From Desulfobacterales bacterium (lineage in GTDB: Bacteria; Desulfobacterota; Desulfobacteria; Desulfobacterales; SURF-7), in contig JABHLN010000013.1 of the NCBI GenBank assembly GCA_018693105.1, positions 1 through 50,654 on the forward strand: a stretch of 50,654 bases of DNA. The letters run 5' to 3'. The position numbers and the translations under genes are program-made. Below are positions 9,040-18,711 of this stretch, piece after piece. Each line of letters starts with the position of its first letter. The stretch's first letter is position 1. Below the pieces are notes generated by a model, which worked only from the letters and a program-made list of their open reading frames with translations, had not been told where the DNA came from and made no database searches.

Positions 9040-9801
9040 TCACCTTATTTTACGCAGAAAAGACAGGCTTCTGGGCTCTCTTCCAAGATGATATGGAACA
9101 AACGCCTCAAGAAAAACAAGACTTTCCTTTATGGCAGGCGATGTAAATCTTATACGCTCAGCCTTTTTAATATCCCCGCTTCCTACCCATTCAAGTTGTT
9201 TTATCGTACCCCTGGAAAGATATAATCTCCCCGAAGGATATGAAGCACACCCTTTGCATACAATACCGCCTTTTGCAAGATCAAACAATATACTGTTGCC
9301 TTCCATACTATCTATTTCGATCCCGCATGTGCTGCACAGGCTTAAATTAGGAGAAAACCCGGAAATTTTCATAAACCTTATCTGAAAAAGAATGCTTAAA
9401 GCTTCTTCGGGGATACGTCCTGAATCAAGAGCCTGAAGTACATGCCGGAAAAGATAATAGATGGATTCCTGTCTTGTACCCTCTTCAAGCCATTGGTTTA
9501 TTATCTCGGTCCAGTAACTGGCATAGGCGGTTTTTTTTATATCCCCCCTGATTTTCATAAATGGCTCTTTTAAAGATGCCTCCTTAAGCAAATAAAGACC
9601 CTTGCCTCTACCGGTTTTATATACTAACTCTAAAACTGAAAACAGTTCAAGAATACCGGAAAACCTCTTTTTGCTTTTCTTGGCATACTTTGCAATTACA
9701 GTGACCTTTCCCTGTTTTAGTGTCAGGAATTTTATAATAAGATCATAGTCACCATGATCTATACTGCGAAGCATAATGGCAGGGGTTGAAAAATCCGGCA
9801 T
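9040..9801 (-). CDS. recO: DNA repair protein RecO
   Basis: 253 residues when started at the ATG at 9801; an in-frame TTG at 9816 would overlap the end of mgtE. RecO helps load RecA onto SSB-coated single-stranded DNA in RecF-pathway gap repair. The N-terminal OB-fold carries the typical IMLRSIDHGDYDLIIKFLT opening and the K-rich KYAKKSKKRFSGILELF segment. Two CxxC pairs (C156/C159 and C182/C185) form the zinc site found in many RecO proteins. The gene sits four bases after mgtE and is followed within 10 bases by the GHMP kinase, consistent with one transcript. Confidence 0.93.
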   Translation of the reverse strand: MPDFSTPAIMLRSIDHGDYDLIIKFLTLKQGKVTVIAKYAKKSKKRFSGILELFSVLELVYKTGRGKGLYLLKEASLKEPFMKIRGDIKKTAYASYWTEIINQWLEEGTRQESIYYLFRHVLQALDSGRIPEEALSILFQIRFMKISGFSPNLSLCSTCGIEIDSMEGNSILFDLAKGGIVCKGCASYPSGRLYLSRGTIKQLEWVGSGDIKKAERIRFTSPAIKESLVFLEAFVPYHLGREPRSLSFLRKIR

Positions 9802-9805
9802 ATCT

Positions 9806-11158
9806 TCAGAGACCAAGTAGAATTGTGGCTATTTGAAAATAGAAAAAAACGCTTATTATATCAATGGCTGTTGTAACAAAAGGACCGGTTGCTACAGCAG
9901 GGTCAACATTTATCTTTGCAAAGACCATGGGTACAAATGACCCCACAAGAGCTGCTATGCTCATTGAGGAAACAACTGCAAGTCCTACTGATACTGCAAG
10001 TAATTCTGTTGAGTACTGAAACTGTGCTACTATTCCGATAAGCACTCCATATATAATGCCAAGTATCATACCAACAGAAAGTTCTTTGTAAACAATCGGC
10101 CAGAAATCCCTGATATGAATACGTCCGGTTGCAAGACCTCGCACGACAATTGTGGAGGATTGCGTTCCTATATTACCACCCATTCCCATGATAACTGGAA
10201 TAAACGCTGCAAGATAGACAAACTTTGTCAGGGATTCTTCAAATGCCCCAATAATCATAAATGATACTATTCCGCCGATGCAGCTTGCAAAAAGCCACGG
10301 GAGCCTGATTTTAGTACTGCTGGCAATTGATTGTGTCTCAACAAATTCTTCACCGACACCGGCCATTTTCAGGATATCCTCTGTGGCTTCCTGTCTGAAA
10401 ATATCAATAACGTCGTCAACTGTTACTATTCCGACAAGCTTGTTTGTTTCATCCACCACAGGAACAGCCAGTATGTCATACCGGGCAACAATCTTTGCCA
10501 CCTCTTCCTGATCCATATCGGTTTTTACTGAAAAGACGTCGGTTGTCATAAAATCTTTGAGAGGGGTTTCCGAGGGAACAACAACAAGCTGCCGAAGAGA
10601 GATAACTCCAACCAGCCTGCCGTATTCATCAACAACATAAAGATAAAAAGGCATCTCAACATCCTGATGCTCTTTCTGAAGCGACTCGATGGCCTCCTTG
10701 GATGTAATTTCTTCTCTTAAAGCTATGAAATCAGGCACCATAATACCGCCTGCAGTATCATCCCGATAACTTAAGAGTTCCTCGACCTCTTCGGAATCCT
10801 CTTTTTCCATCAATTCAAGGATGGCATCAGACTTTTCTTCCGGAAGTTTGCCGACAAGGTCGGCAACATCATCAGCCTGCATATATTCAAGAATATTGAC
10901 AAGCTCATTCAGTTCTATTTTGTCAACAAAGGCTATAATGATATTGTCTTCCAACTCACTGATGAGAACACCCTTCTGTTCTACATCTTCAATCATATCA
11001 AAAAGCATTTGCTGGCTGGTTAAAGTCAGAGAACGAAATATGACTGACATATCCGCAGCATGGGTTTTGTTTACAATATTGCTAAGGTGTGAAGTGGCCC
11101 CTCTTCTCAGCAGTCTCTTGATACTGTCCACAAGTATTTTGTTAGGATCTCTCTGCAT
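9806..11158 (-). CDS. mgtE: Magnesium transporter MgtE
   Basis: 450 residues. Domains in order are the MgtE N-domain (about 30-130, rich in acidic helices such as LPEEKSDAILELMEKED), a pair of CBS domains (about 135-255, with VPVVDETNKLVGIVTVDDVI) and a five-helix membrane domain from about 285 to the C-terminus (GMGGNIGTQSSTIVVRG). It is a Mg2+-gated Mg2+ channel of the inner membrane; the cytoplasmic domains sense Mg2+. The start at 11158 has a strong AAGGAG eight bases upstream. No M-box riboswitch was recognised in the 307 bases upstream. It ends in TGA, showing that TGA is a stop in this genome. Confidence 0.95.
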   Translation of the reverse strand: MQRDPNKILVDSIKRLLRRGATSHLSNIVNKTHAADMSVIFRSLTLTSQQMLFDMIEDVEQKGVLISELEDNIIIAFVDKIELNELVNILEYMQADDVADLVGKLPEEKSDAILELMEKEDSEEVEELLSYRDDTAGGIMVPDFIALREEITSKEAIESLQKEHQDVEMPFYLYVVDEYGRLVGVISLRQLVVVPSETPLKDFMTTDVFSVKTDMDQEEVAKIVARYDILAVPVVDETNKLVGIVTVDDVIDIFRQEATEDILKMAGVGEEFVETQSIASSTKIRLPWLFASCIGGIVSFMIIGAFEESLTKFVYLAAFIPVIMGMGGNIGTQSSTIVVRGLATGRIHIRDFWPIVYKELSVGMILGIIYGVLIGIVAQFQYSTELLAVSVGLAVVSSMSIAALVGSFVPMVFAKINVDPAVATGPFVTTAIDIISVFFYFQIATILLGL

Positions 11159-11234
11159 AAAAATATCTCCTTAACCAGAAACGGCTGCAGAAAAAGCAGT
11201 CCCTTTGTTCTCTTATATAATTTTACTGGTATTG

Positions 11235-11377
11235 CGGATTCAGGATTTTCGCCTGAAGAAAAATAAAATGCAGTAGTTGGGAATTATACGGATTGAAGGT
11301 ATTCTATCAAGCTTACAAATTTAAGTACATTATTAATAAAATTGACAGAATACCTTTAATCCATGACCCTGAATCCG
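11235..11377. repeat. Nested inverted repeat in the mgtE upstream region
   Basis: Two nested inverted pairs occur. The outer pair is CGGATTCAG (11235-11243) with CTGAATCCG (11369-11377). The inner pair is 11290-11310 with 11342-11362, about 19 of 21 bases paired, with core AAGGTATTCT/AGAATACCTT. The 307-base gap between mgtE and the RodZ-like gene holds little else. This could be a small non-coding mobile element or a folded RNA; no second copy is seen in the window. Confidence 0.5.
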
Positions 11378-11465
11378 AATTCAAAACAACAAACAGCCCC
11401 ATAAACACCTTTTGAGTTAATAAAATCCAACGTCCTGAAATCTCATTTTTTTACAAAGATCTACA

Positions 11466-12257
11466 TCAAGGCAGCTTTAAATATACGACCTCTCCGCTTC
11501 CACCCTTCTTCATAGTAACCGTTTTTTCATTTAGGTTCAGAATAACCCCCCCTGCATTTCCAATAAAAAGCTTATACTCCGAATTGGCTTGAATCTCAAT
11601 ACGATCTTCGGGTTTTAGAGTATACTCTCTGGGGTCATTATCATCAACGGTAACTCTCAACCATGTTTCTTCAATAGCCTTGATTTTAAGAACCAGCATG
11701 GAGGCAGCAACATCTGAAGTCTTTTGTTCTATGGTTTGAATTATTTCATCATTTTTATTACTTTTACTTTCCACACCCCCAACTTCATTGGTTTTGATAT
11801 CTTCATGTTGGACAATTTTTGTGACCTTATCAGACGATTTTTGTTCAGTCTTCTGATCATCCGTGATCTCCCTGATGGAATGCCCTTGTATACGGGGAAT
11901 AAGGAAAACTGAAATACCTACAATACAAAAAAGTACGCATATTGATAAGAACAGTTTGCCCCAATGAGTTTCACCGGATGGAGTCACTTCGAGTTTGATA
12001 TCATTAATTCCCTGCAGGTTTTGAACATATGTTTCTATAACTCTGTCCCCATCAGCTCCAACATAATTAGCATAAGCCCTTAAAAAGCCTTTAACATAAA
12101 CTTCGGAAGGTAATTTGCTGTGGTCTTCATTTTCAATGTTTATAAGGGTATCAGATGAAACCCTGCTTTCATCCGCAATTTCCTGGATACTGATCCCCTT
12201 GCTAAGGCGGACAGATTTCAGATAACGTCCGAATGATATGTTGTTGTTTAGGGGCAT
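11466..12257 (-). CDS. RodZ-like protein: Cro/C1-type HTH, membrane helix, DUF4115-type C-domain
   Basis: 263 residues. Residues about 10-75 form a Cro/C1-type helix-turn-helix (GRYLKSVRLSKGISIQEIADESRVSSDTL would span two helices), followed by the family-typical VYVKGFLRAYANYVG. One membrane helix lies at about 105-127. A linker leads to a C-terminal beta domain (about 185-263) ending with LNEKTVTMKKGG. RodZ couples the MreB cytoskeleton to cell-wall elongation; in this family the HTH usually binds MreB rather than DNA. It starts three bases after the SurA-like gene with no clear Shine-Dalgarno sequence, suggesting translational coupling. No mreB is in the window. Confidence 0.8.
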   Translation of the reverse strand: MPLNNNISFGRYLKSVRLSKGISIQEIADESRVSSDTLINIENEDHSKLPSEVYVKGFLRAYANYVGADGDRVIETYVQNLQGINDIKLEVTPSGETHWGKLFLSICVLFCIVGISVFLIPRIQGHSIREITDDQKTEQKSSDKVTKIVQHEDIKTNEVGGVESKSNKNDEIIQTIEQKTSDVAASMLVLKIKAIEETWLRVTVDDNDPREYTLKPEDRIEIQANSEYKLFIGNAGGVILNLNEKTVTMKKGGSGEVVYLKLP

Positions 12258-12260
12258 AAT

Positions 12261-13253
12261 TTATTTAATAATCTTAATCTGTGCATTTTTGCGAAGTTCA
12301 TCAATCCAGACACGGTACCTTTTTTCGCCAATTTCCTTATAAAGCTTTTCTTCGATAACCTTTTTTGCAATTTCGTATTCTTTATCCGGAGAATCAAGAA
12401 TACTTTCAACATAAAATATCTGGTAACCGTGATCAGTATCAATTATGGGGGTGAATTCCCCTTCCTTGAGTTTACCTATCTCATCCTGAATCTGAGCTGA
12501 AAGCACATCAATCCCGATTTGTCCAAGGTCGCCACCGGTAGCTGCAAGGGGTGATTCGGAATAATCCATTGCCACTTGCTGAAAAGACTCACCGGACTTC
12601 AACATGGTCAAAACTTCTTCAGCCTTCTTTTTTACTTTACTCTTTTCTTCTGTATTTGCATAGGGTGAAACTTTTATTAAAATATTCCTGAGTTTATATT
12701 TTTTCCCACCTGATTGAACAAATTCTTCCCGATGTTCTTCATAATAGGCTTTGATTTCCTCTTCGGTGACTATTGTCTTTGATTCAACCTGAAAGTTTAT
12801 AAGTCTGGATCTGAGCATCTGTTCTTTCATGCTTTCACGGTAATCTTCAAGAGTCATACCATCTTTTTTCAAAGCAGCTCTTAGTTGTTCATCTGTAACA
12901 TGATTTCTTTCCTTGATCCCTTCTATAGCCTTATCAACTTCCTCATCAGTGATTTCAATCCCGAATCGCTTAACTTCCTGGTTTGTAAGCGTCTTGGAAA
13001 TCAACTGATCTAATATGTCTCCCCTGACTTTGAAAAGCAGTTTTCTTTCTTCTTCAAGGGAACGCCCCCCATCCTTTATTTTTTTAACATAAGGGGCAAG
13101 ATTTTTGTTTAAATCATTGAGCGTTATTATTTCATCATTTACCACTGCAACAATCCTATCAACAACTTCACCGCTTTCACACTTATTTATCCCTGAAAGA
13201 AAGACAACTAAAATGATTACAAATAATCCTAAGCCTTTAAATTTTCCTGTCAT
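12261..13253 (-). CDS. SurA-like periplasmic chaperone with one parvulin (PpiC) domain
   Basis: 330 residues from the ATG at 13253, which has TGGA at good spacing; an ATG four codons upstream (13265) is the alternative. The N-terminus is a signal peptide (hydrophobic stretch ending near GINKCESG). A SurA N-terminal chaperone domain follows (VVDRIVAVVNDEIITLNDL, about 30-180), then a single PpiC-type peptidyl-prolyl isomerase domain (about 185-290, with YSESPLAATGGDLGQI). SurA assists outer-membrane protein folding in the periplasm; E. coli SurA has two parvulin domains, this one a single domain. It is followed directly by the RodZ-like gene and preceded by a second SurA-type gene. Confidence 0.88.
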   Translation of the reverse strand: MTGKFKGLGLFVIILVVFLSGINKCESGEVVDRIVAVVNDEIITLNDLNKNLAPYVKKIKDGGRSLEEERKLLFKVRGDILDQLISKTLTNQEVKRFGIEITDEEVDKAIEGIKERNHVTDEQLRAALKKDGMTLEDYRESMKEQMLRSRLINFQVESKTIVTEEEIKAYYEEHREEFVQSGGKKYKLRNILIKVSPYANTEEKSKVKKKAEEVLTMLKSGESFQQVAMDYSESPLAATGGDLGQIGIDVLSAQIQDEIGKLKEGEFTPIIDTDHGYQIFYVESILDSPDKEYEIAKKVIEEKLYKEIGEKRYRVWIDELRKNAQIKIIK

Positions 13254-13273
13254 AATAAATTCCATTTCTAAAA

Positions 13274-13430
13274 AATTATGGCGTTGTAAAAAGCTTCCAT
13301 CTGCTACGTTATAGCAGTTTACCAGAAGTTGGATATATTATATGTATGCCTTCGCTCCTGATCAACCACTATGAGTTGTATATGAAGAATTTTACTTAGC
13401 TATCGTTTATATTTATAAATAACTCGTTTA
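13274..13430. repeat. R1 dispersed palindromic element (diverged copy)
   Basis: About 157 bases from GGCGTTGTAAAAAG to AACTCGTTTA with the R1 internal order: CCATCTGCTACGTTATAGC, a central palindrome around TATATGTATGCC, CCTGATCAACCACTATG, then ACTTAGCTATCG. It separates the two SurA-type genes and lies 44 bases past the stop of the upstream one. Confidence 0.65.
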
Positions 13431-13474
13431 AAATGCAATTAAATTAAAAAGTTATAATTTCCTGGTTCTCTGAA

Positions 13475-14200
13475 TTACATTCCTATAATCCGTTCCCATT
13501 CTTTTGAATTTCTTTCAACCTTGTATTGGCTTTTTATTTTATCAATCCATATTGAATAAAGTTCCTCAGTCTTTTTTTTGCGCAGATTTTTTATGATCAT
13601 CTCATTTATTTCACGATTATCAGTTTCCGGTTCAATTTCCTTCCCCTTATAATACTCCTCGTAATATTTGGCAATATCTTCAGGAGTTATCTCAATTTTA
13701 TTTTCCAGTTGATTTGATATTATCTTCTCCATAAGAAGACGGGTCTTTATTCTTTCCTTCCAGACATCATATGAAACAGCATTTTCAAGTAATGTTTGTT
13801 CAAAAGTACCGTCAGGAAAATCAGATTTGATATCCGAAACAGCATTTTCAAGTTCCACATCAGAAACATTTATATTCAATTCTGTTGCTTTACTTTTAAG
13901 CAAAATCTCCTCAACCATCTGATTATACAAGCGAAGACGTATAGCTTTTGCAATCTTCGGGTCCTTAATTGCATTATGAGAGTATGCTGTTTTTGCAATC
14001 TCAAGGGCCATATTAAAATCATGAACGGTTATAACATTATTACCTACCTTTACCAGGTATTCATTATCGTGTTTTGATATAGAATCTGAGCATCCCGGTA
14101 ACATGCACCCCGGCATCATGCATAATGCAAACATCATAGGAATCACAAAAGGAATCACAAGGATTTTGGTCATAGGTGGAAAGGGTGCATTTTTTTTCAT
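13475..14200 (-). CDS. SurA N-terminal-type lipoprotein lacking a parvulin domain
   Basis: 241 residues. The N-terminus has a hydrophobic signal with a lipobox-like PGCMLPGCSDS, so it is probably a lipoprotein. Residues about 45-215 resemble the SurA/PpiC N-terminal chaperone domain (VKVGNNVITVHDFNMALEI, then MVEEILLKSKATELNINVSD). The PPIase domain that normally follows is absent: the protein runs straight into the terminal helix IWIDKIKSQYKVERNSKEW, which echoes the C-terminus of the downstream SurA-like protein (IWIDELRKNAQIKI). It is probably an envelope foldase without isomerase activity. It lies in the mfd-surA run. Confidence 0.75.
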   Translation of the reverse strand: MKKNAPFPPMTKILVIPFVIPMMFALCMMPGCMLPGCSDSISKHDNEYLVKVGNNVITVHDFNMALEIAKTAYSHNAIKDPKIAKAIRLRLYNQMVEEILLKSKATELNINVSDVELENAVSDIKSDFPDGTFEQTLLENAVSYDVWKERIKTRLLMEKIISNQLENKIEITPEDIAKYYEEYYKGKEIEPETDNREINEMIIKNLRKKKTEELYSIWIDKIKSQYKVERNSKEWERIIGM

Positions 14201-14245
14201 AGAGTTATGTCCAAAACCATTTGTTTTAATTTAATAAATAACCTT

Positions 14246-17200
14246 TCAGGCGTTAACATGCCCTGATATTTCTTGCAAGATTTTTTTGGTTGCGGCTACA
14301 GCCATTCCTATATCCCGGCTGTCAAGTTTTGCCTTGAAAACATTATCCGGGCTGAACCGATAGTTTTTTGGATTAGAATTGATTACAGCTATTATTCCCA
14401 CAGGGTTTGTCTGATGAATTTCGGAGAAATAAAGAGAAAGCCAATTCCCTGTCAAATCAAGCCTTTTAACCCCTGCCTTCACCGATAATACCCGGAGAAT
14501 GATTTTCATGAAAAGGTTAGCTGTTTCTTGCGGAAGTGGACCGTATCGGTCAATAAATTCTGCCTTGATGTCAGAAATCTCTTTTATTTCAGTCATTTTA
14601 GACAATCTGCGGTATGCGGAAAGCCTCTGATCAATATCAGGGATATAGTTTTCTGAAATAAAAGATGACATATAAATGTTTATTTCAGGCTCAAGTTTTT
14701 CTACAACAGGCTCCCCTTTAAGCTCCGATATTGCATTTTCCATAAGTGAAAGAAACATTTCATATCCGACTGCAGCAATACGGCCTGATTGTGAAACTCC
14801 AAGAGCCGTCCCCCCACCCCTTATTTCAAGGTCGCTCTTTGCTATCTGGAAACCGGAACCCAGATCGCTGTATTCCATGAGTACTTTAAGCCTTTTCTGT
14901 GCATCACGTGTAAGAACCGATTCGTCTGGTATGAAGAGATAGGCGTATGCCTGTTCATCGGCCCTGCCGACACGACCCCTTAGCTGATACATCTGGGACA
15001 GTCCGAACCTGTCGGCACGATTAACAAGAATAGTATTGGCAGAAGGGATATCAAGCCCTGACTCAACGATTGTTGTGCAGACAAGCATGTCTATTTCATT
15101 TTTCATGAACTTGATCATGATCTTGTCCAGCTCATTTTCTTTCAGACGTCCATGCGCCACACCCAGCTTTACTTCGGGGACAAGATTTTGAAGCTTTTTT
15201 GCAACTTTATGTATGCTGTTAATGTTATTGTGGATATAAAAAATCTGACCGTTTCTTTTTAATTCCTTACGTATAGCCTGAGATACCACAGTATCGTCCG
15301 GTTCTGAAATATATGTAATAATGGCCTGTCGTTCTTCCGGAGGAGTTGCTATGATACTGATGTCCCGTACACCCATAAGTGACATATGAAGAGTTCTGGG
15401 GATCGGTGTTGCAGTAAGGGCCAGCACATCCACTGTTTTCCTCATTGATTTCAGTTTTTCCTTATGTCTGACTCCAAACCTCTGTTCCTCATCTAAGATA
15501 AAAAGCCCCAGGTCCTTAAAACTTACATCATTTGAAAGCAGCCTGTGCGTGCCGATGATGATATCAACCTTTCCTTCCTTAATGTCGCTGACGATTGCTT
15601 TTTGTTCCTTCTGAGTTCTGAACCTGTTAAGGCATGCAATATTTACAGGGTATTTATTAAAACGTTCGGAAAATGTCTTGAAATGCTGTTCCGCAAGAAC
15701 TGTTGTGGGAACAAGCATGGCGACCTGTTTACTGTCGCTGACAGCTTTGAAGGATGCTCGAAGGGCCACCTCTGTTTTTCCATATCCCACATCACCGCAT
15801 ACAAGCCTGTCCATGGGAGTGGGGGCCTCCATGTCAATCAGGACATCTTCTATGGCCTTAAACTGATCCGGTGTTTCTTCATAAACAAATCCAGCTTCAA
15901 AATCCCTGAAATACCTGTCAGCTGCTCCAAAGGCATGACCTGTACCGACTTTCCTTGTAGCATAAAGTTTAAGTAGTTTACCGGCAATCTTTGCGACCTC
16001 TTTCTTTGCCTTTGCCTTAACATTCTCCCAGGATTTTCCTCCCATTTTATCAAGTATCGGCTTGATTCCGTCAACTCCAACATACTTGTTTGTAATTCCC
16101 ATACGGTCTACAGGAAGATATAGTTTGTCATTATCCCTGAAATAAATAAGAATAAAATCGCTTGTTATGCCGTCCATTTTCAGCTTTGTAAGTCCTTTAT
16201 ATTCACCTATACCGTGCTCATTATGAACTACAAAATCCCCTTTTTTCAGGTCTTCTAAACCTAACAATTCAGTTTTTGTCCGGTCCCTTTTTACTTTCCT
16301 TCTTCGACGTTTTGCACCGAATATTTCATCCTCGGTTATAATTGCAAGGGATTGATCCCTCCAGACAAACCCTGAAGACACACTGCCGGAGCAGACATAC
16401 ACAGCTCCTTTCAACCGCCTTGAGCTGCCGGCGTCCTCCGGGAAGTACTCATTATATTCAGGTTCTATCCCGTAGGGCTCAAGGAGCATTTTCAATCTTT
16501 CAATCTGGTTTTTTGTACTACAAACAATAATAGTAACACATCTGTCATCTCTTCTTTCCCTGATCCACTCTGCCAGTGGTAAAAGAAGGTTTTCCCTTTC
16601 ATGCAGGTTTTTTAATTCTTCACTTATGGATGTATTTTCATTTATTGAAAGATTTACCTGTGAAGGCAGGTTTTTCCCTGTATTGATTCTCTTCTGTATA
16701 TTTATAGGGTTAAAGTTTAAAACTTTCTTCTTTGAAAGGGTGTTTTTTACCTGTTCCCATTTAAGATAAAGCTTGTCAGGCTCAACACAGAGACGTTTCC
16801 CATTTACCGCTGACATATAATTGTCCATGGTCTGATTTTCAAATTCCTGTGCCTGTTTTTCCAGATCACCCGGATTTAAAAGAACAAAAGAAGAGTTGTT
16901 AGGTGCATAATCAAAAAAGGTGTCAAGCTCAGGATATACAAGCGGCATGAGGCCTTCTATACCTTTAAAGATCCCGTCTTGTTTGAAGCGGTCAATAATA
17001 GTTCTTAAACTGGTTACCGGAAGTTCGAGAATCGAGGCCTGTTCTCTTATCCGTACAATAATCTCATTTAGTGATTCCTTTTTCAGAATCACCTCTCTTG
17101 TGGGAATAATAACAGCTTCCTCTGTGCTTCTGATTTTGCGCTGGGAAGTGGCGGAAAAGAAATTCAGGGATTCGATAATATCTCCAAATAATTCGAATCG

Positions 17201-17746
17201 TATCGGATCATCGTACATGGGAGAAAATATATCTACTATTCCGCCCCTGATAGAAAAATCACCCGGTTCTTCTACAATCGGTGTTCGTCTATAACCTCCT
17301 GAAACAAGTTTTGATACCAGAAGGTCAAGGTCTATATCCTCTTCAATCATTAAAAGCTCAGCAAAGCCTGTAATTTCTTTTTTGGGCATCAACCTTCCCA
17401 GAACAGCATCAATAGTTGTAACTATTACGGGTGGTGAGTCTGATTCAAGCAGGGTGTGGAGTATGCTTATCCTTTTTGCAGCAGTTTCATTATGGTAGGA
17501 AAGTGATTTAAAAGGTAATAGATTGTACGACGGGAAAAAAAGCCTGGGAAATTCAAATCCTTTTGAAAAGAAGTTCAGGTCTTCAAGAAACCTTTCACCC
17601 TGTTTCCTATTGGATGCTATCACAAAAACAGGTGCCTTAAGTTCCTTTAACAGGCAGGATATAATATATGCCCTTTCAGATCCGGACACCCCGCTGCAAT
17701 CAACACCCGACGGGTCTTCCTGCATGTATTTAATAATGGTTTGCAT
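14246..17746 (-). CDS. mfd: Transcription-repair coupling factor Mfd
   Basis: About 1166 residues from the ATG at 17746; a TTG at 17755 is equally possible. Mfd removes RNA polymerase stalled at lesions and recruits UvrA. Visible domains are the UvrB-like N-terminal module (to about 350), a CarD-like RNA polymerase-interacting domain (GDFVVHNEHGIGEYKGL, about 500-560), a RecG-like SF2 motor with Walker A CGDVGYGKTEVA and DEEQ box FILDEEQRFG, the motif GRVGRADEQAYAYLF and the C-terminal TRCF domain (about 1010-1120). It starts about 14-24 bases after hemC, suggesting co-transcription. Confidence 0.97.
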   Translation of the reverse strand: MQTIIKYMQEDPSGVDCSGVSGSERAYIISCLLKELKAPVFVIASNRKQGERFLEDLNFFSKGFEFPRLFFPSYNLLPFKSLSYHNETAAKRISILHTLLESDSPPVIVTTIDAVLGRLMPKKEITGFAELLMIEEDIDLDLLVSKLVSGGYRRTPIVEEPGDFSIRGGIVDIFSPMYDDPIRFELFGDIIESLNFFSATSQRKIRSTEEAVIIPTREVILKKESLNEIIVRIREQASILELPVTSLRTIIDRFKQDGIFKGIEGLMPLVYPELDTFFDYAPNNSSFVLLNPGDLEKQAQEFENQTMDNYMSAVNGKRLCVEPDKLYLKWEQVKNTLSKKKVLNFNPINIQKRINTGKNLPSQVNLSINENTSISEELKNLHERENLLLPLAEWIRERRDDRCVTIIVCSTKNQIERLKMLLEPYGIEPEYNEYFPEDAGSSRRLKGAVYVCSGSVSSGFVWRDQSLAIITEDEIFGAKRRRRKVKRDRTKTELLGLEDLKKGDFVVHNEHGIGEYKGLTKLKMDGITSDFILIYFRDNDKLYLPVDRMGITNKYVGVDGIKPILDKMGGKSWENVKAKAKKEVAKIAGKLLKLYATRKVGTGHAFGAADRYFRDFEAGFVYEETPDQFKAIEDVLIDMEAPTPMDRLVCGDVGYGKTEVALRASFKAVSDSKQVAMLVPTTVLAEQHFKTFSERFNKYPVNIACLNRFRTQKEQKAIVSDIKEGKVDIIIGTHRLLSNDVSFKDLGLFILDEEQRFGVRHKEKLKSMRKTVDVLALTATPIPRTLHMSLMGVRDISIIATPPEERQAIITYISEPDDTVVSQAIRKELKRNGQIFYIHNNINSIHKVAKKLQNLVPEVKLGVAHGRLKENELDKIMIKFMKNEIDMLVCTTIVESGLDIPSANTILVNRADRFGLSQMYQLRGRVGRADEQAYAYLFIPDESVLTRDAQKRLKVLMEYSDLGSGFQIAKSDLEIRGGGTALGVSQSGRIAAVGYEMFLSLMENAISELKGEPVVEKLEPEINIYMSSFISENYIPDIDQRLSAYRRLSKMTEIKEISDIKAEFIDRYGPLPQETANLFMKIILRVLSVKAGVKRLDLTGNWLSLYFSEIHQTNPVGIIAVINSNPKNYRFSPDNVFKAKLDSRDIGMAVAATKKILQEISGHVNA

Positions 17747-17769
17747 ATATTCCAATCATTTCCAGACCG

Positions 17770-18711
17770 CTACTCTGAACGACTGGTTATATATATTTCA
17801 TCAAGTATTTTTTTTGCACCGGCTTTTAATAATTCATTTGCTAATATTTCGCCGGCTTTTTGAGGTTCTTTTCTGCTACCTCTAATTTTCTTTTTGTATT
17901 GAGTTTTCCCGTCTATGGAACCCACTGTTGCTGAAAGATATAAACCGTTTGCTTTTACTTCAGCATAAGCCCCTATAGGAACCTGGCAACCACCTTCAAG
18001 GGCCTTTAATAAAGTCCGCTCCGCAGTCACTGCTATGGAGGTGTTTTCATGATGGATGGATTGCACTACTTTGTCCGCAAATTTATTATCTTTTTTTATT
18101 TCAATTCCCAGGGCACCTTGCCCCACCGCCGGAATAATATCATCTACATTTATGAATGAAGAAATATACCTGCCCAATTTTAATCTCTCAACACCGGCTC
18201 TTGCAAGGATAATAGCATCCCAGTCGGAATCAAGGAATTTCTGAATACGTGTAAGAACATTTCCCCGCAGATCAATAATATTTATATCAGGGCGAATATA
18301 TTTAAGCTGTGATCGTCTTCGTAATGAGCCTGTAGCCACAGTTCCTTCCTGTGGAAGAGTTCTTATTGTGGTTCCCGGTTTTTTTGCAATCAGGACGTCC
18401 TCGACATCATGGCGTTTTGTAACGGCAGCAAGTTTCAAACCTTCAGGTATCAATGTCTGTAAGTCTTTTAAACTGTGTACTGCAATATCAATATTACCCC
18501 TGAGTAATTCGACTTCAAGCTCTTTGGTAAAAAGACCTTTGTCACCAATTTTTGAAAGTGCGACATCTAGGATCTTATCTCCCTTGGTATTAACTAATTT
18601 TGTTAATACTTCTATATTTCCGTTATATTTTTCTATCTGGCTTTTAACATAATTTGTTTGCCATAAGGCCAAATCGCTGGAGCGTGAACCGATAATCAGT
18701 TTTTTCTTCAT
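17770..18711 (-). CDS. hemC: Hydroxymethylbilane synthase (porphobilinogen deaminase)
   Basis: 313 residues from the ATG at 18711, where the family-typical MKKKLIIGSRSSDLALWQT begins. The open frame extends 39 codons further upstream, but that stretch is unconserved and not expected to be translated. The enzyme links four porphobilinogen molecules into hydroxymethylbilane for heme, siroheme and cobalamin synthesis. The dipyrromethane cofactor cysteine is in EGGCQVPIGAYA, and the active-site region VATGSLRRRSQL is intact. AGGATGTGG upstream can act as the Shine-Dalgarno sequence. It is the first gene of the long minus-strand run with mfd next. Confidence 0.95.
   Translation of the reverse strand: MKKKLIIGSRSSDLALWQTNYVKSQIEKYNGNIEVLTKLVNTKGDKILDVALSKIGDKGLFTKELEVELLRGNIDIAVHSLKDLQTLIPEGLKLAAVTKRHDVEDVLIAKKPGTTIRTLPQEGTVATGSLRRRSQLKYIRPDINIIDLRGNVLTRIQKFLDSDWDAIILARAGVERLKLGRYISSFINVDDIIPAVGQGALGIEIKKDNKFADKVVQSIHHENTSIAVTAERTLLKALEGGCQVPIGAYAEVKANGLYLSATVGSIDGKTQYKKKIRGSRKEPQKAGEILANELLKAGAKKILDEIYITSRSE

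Noticed and set aside
15545-15976. 143-residue plus-strand frame inside mfd
   Set aside because: It is the antisense shadow of the strongly conserved Mfd helicase region and has no independent support.
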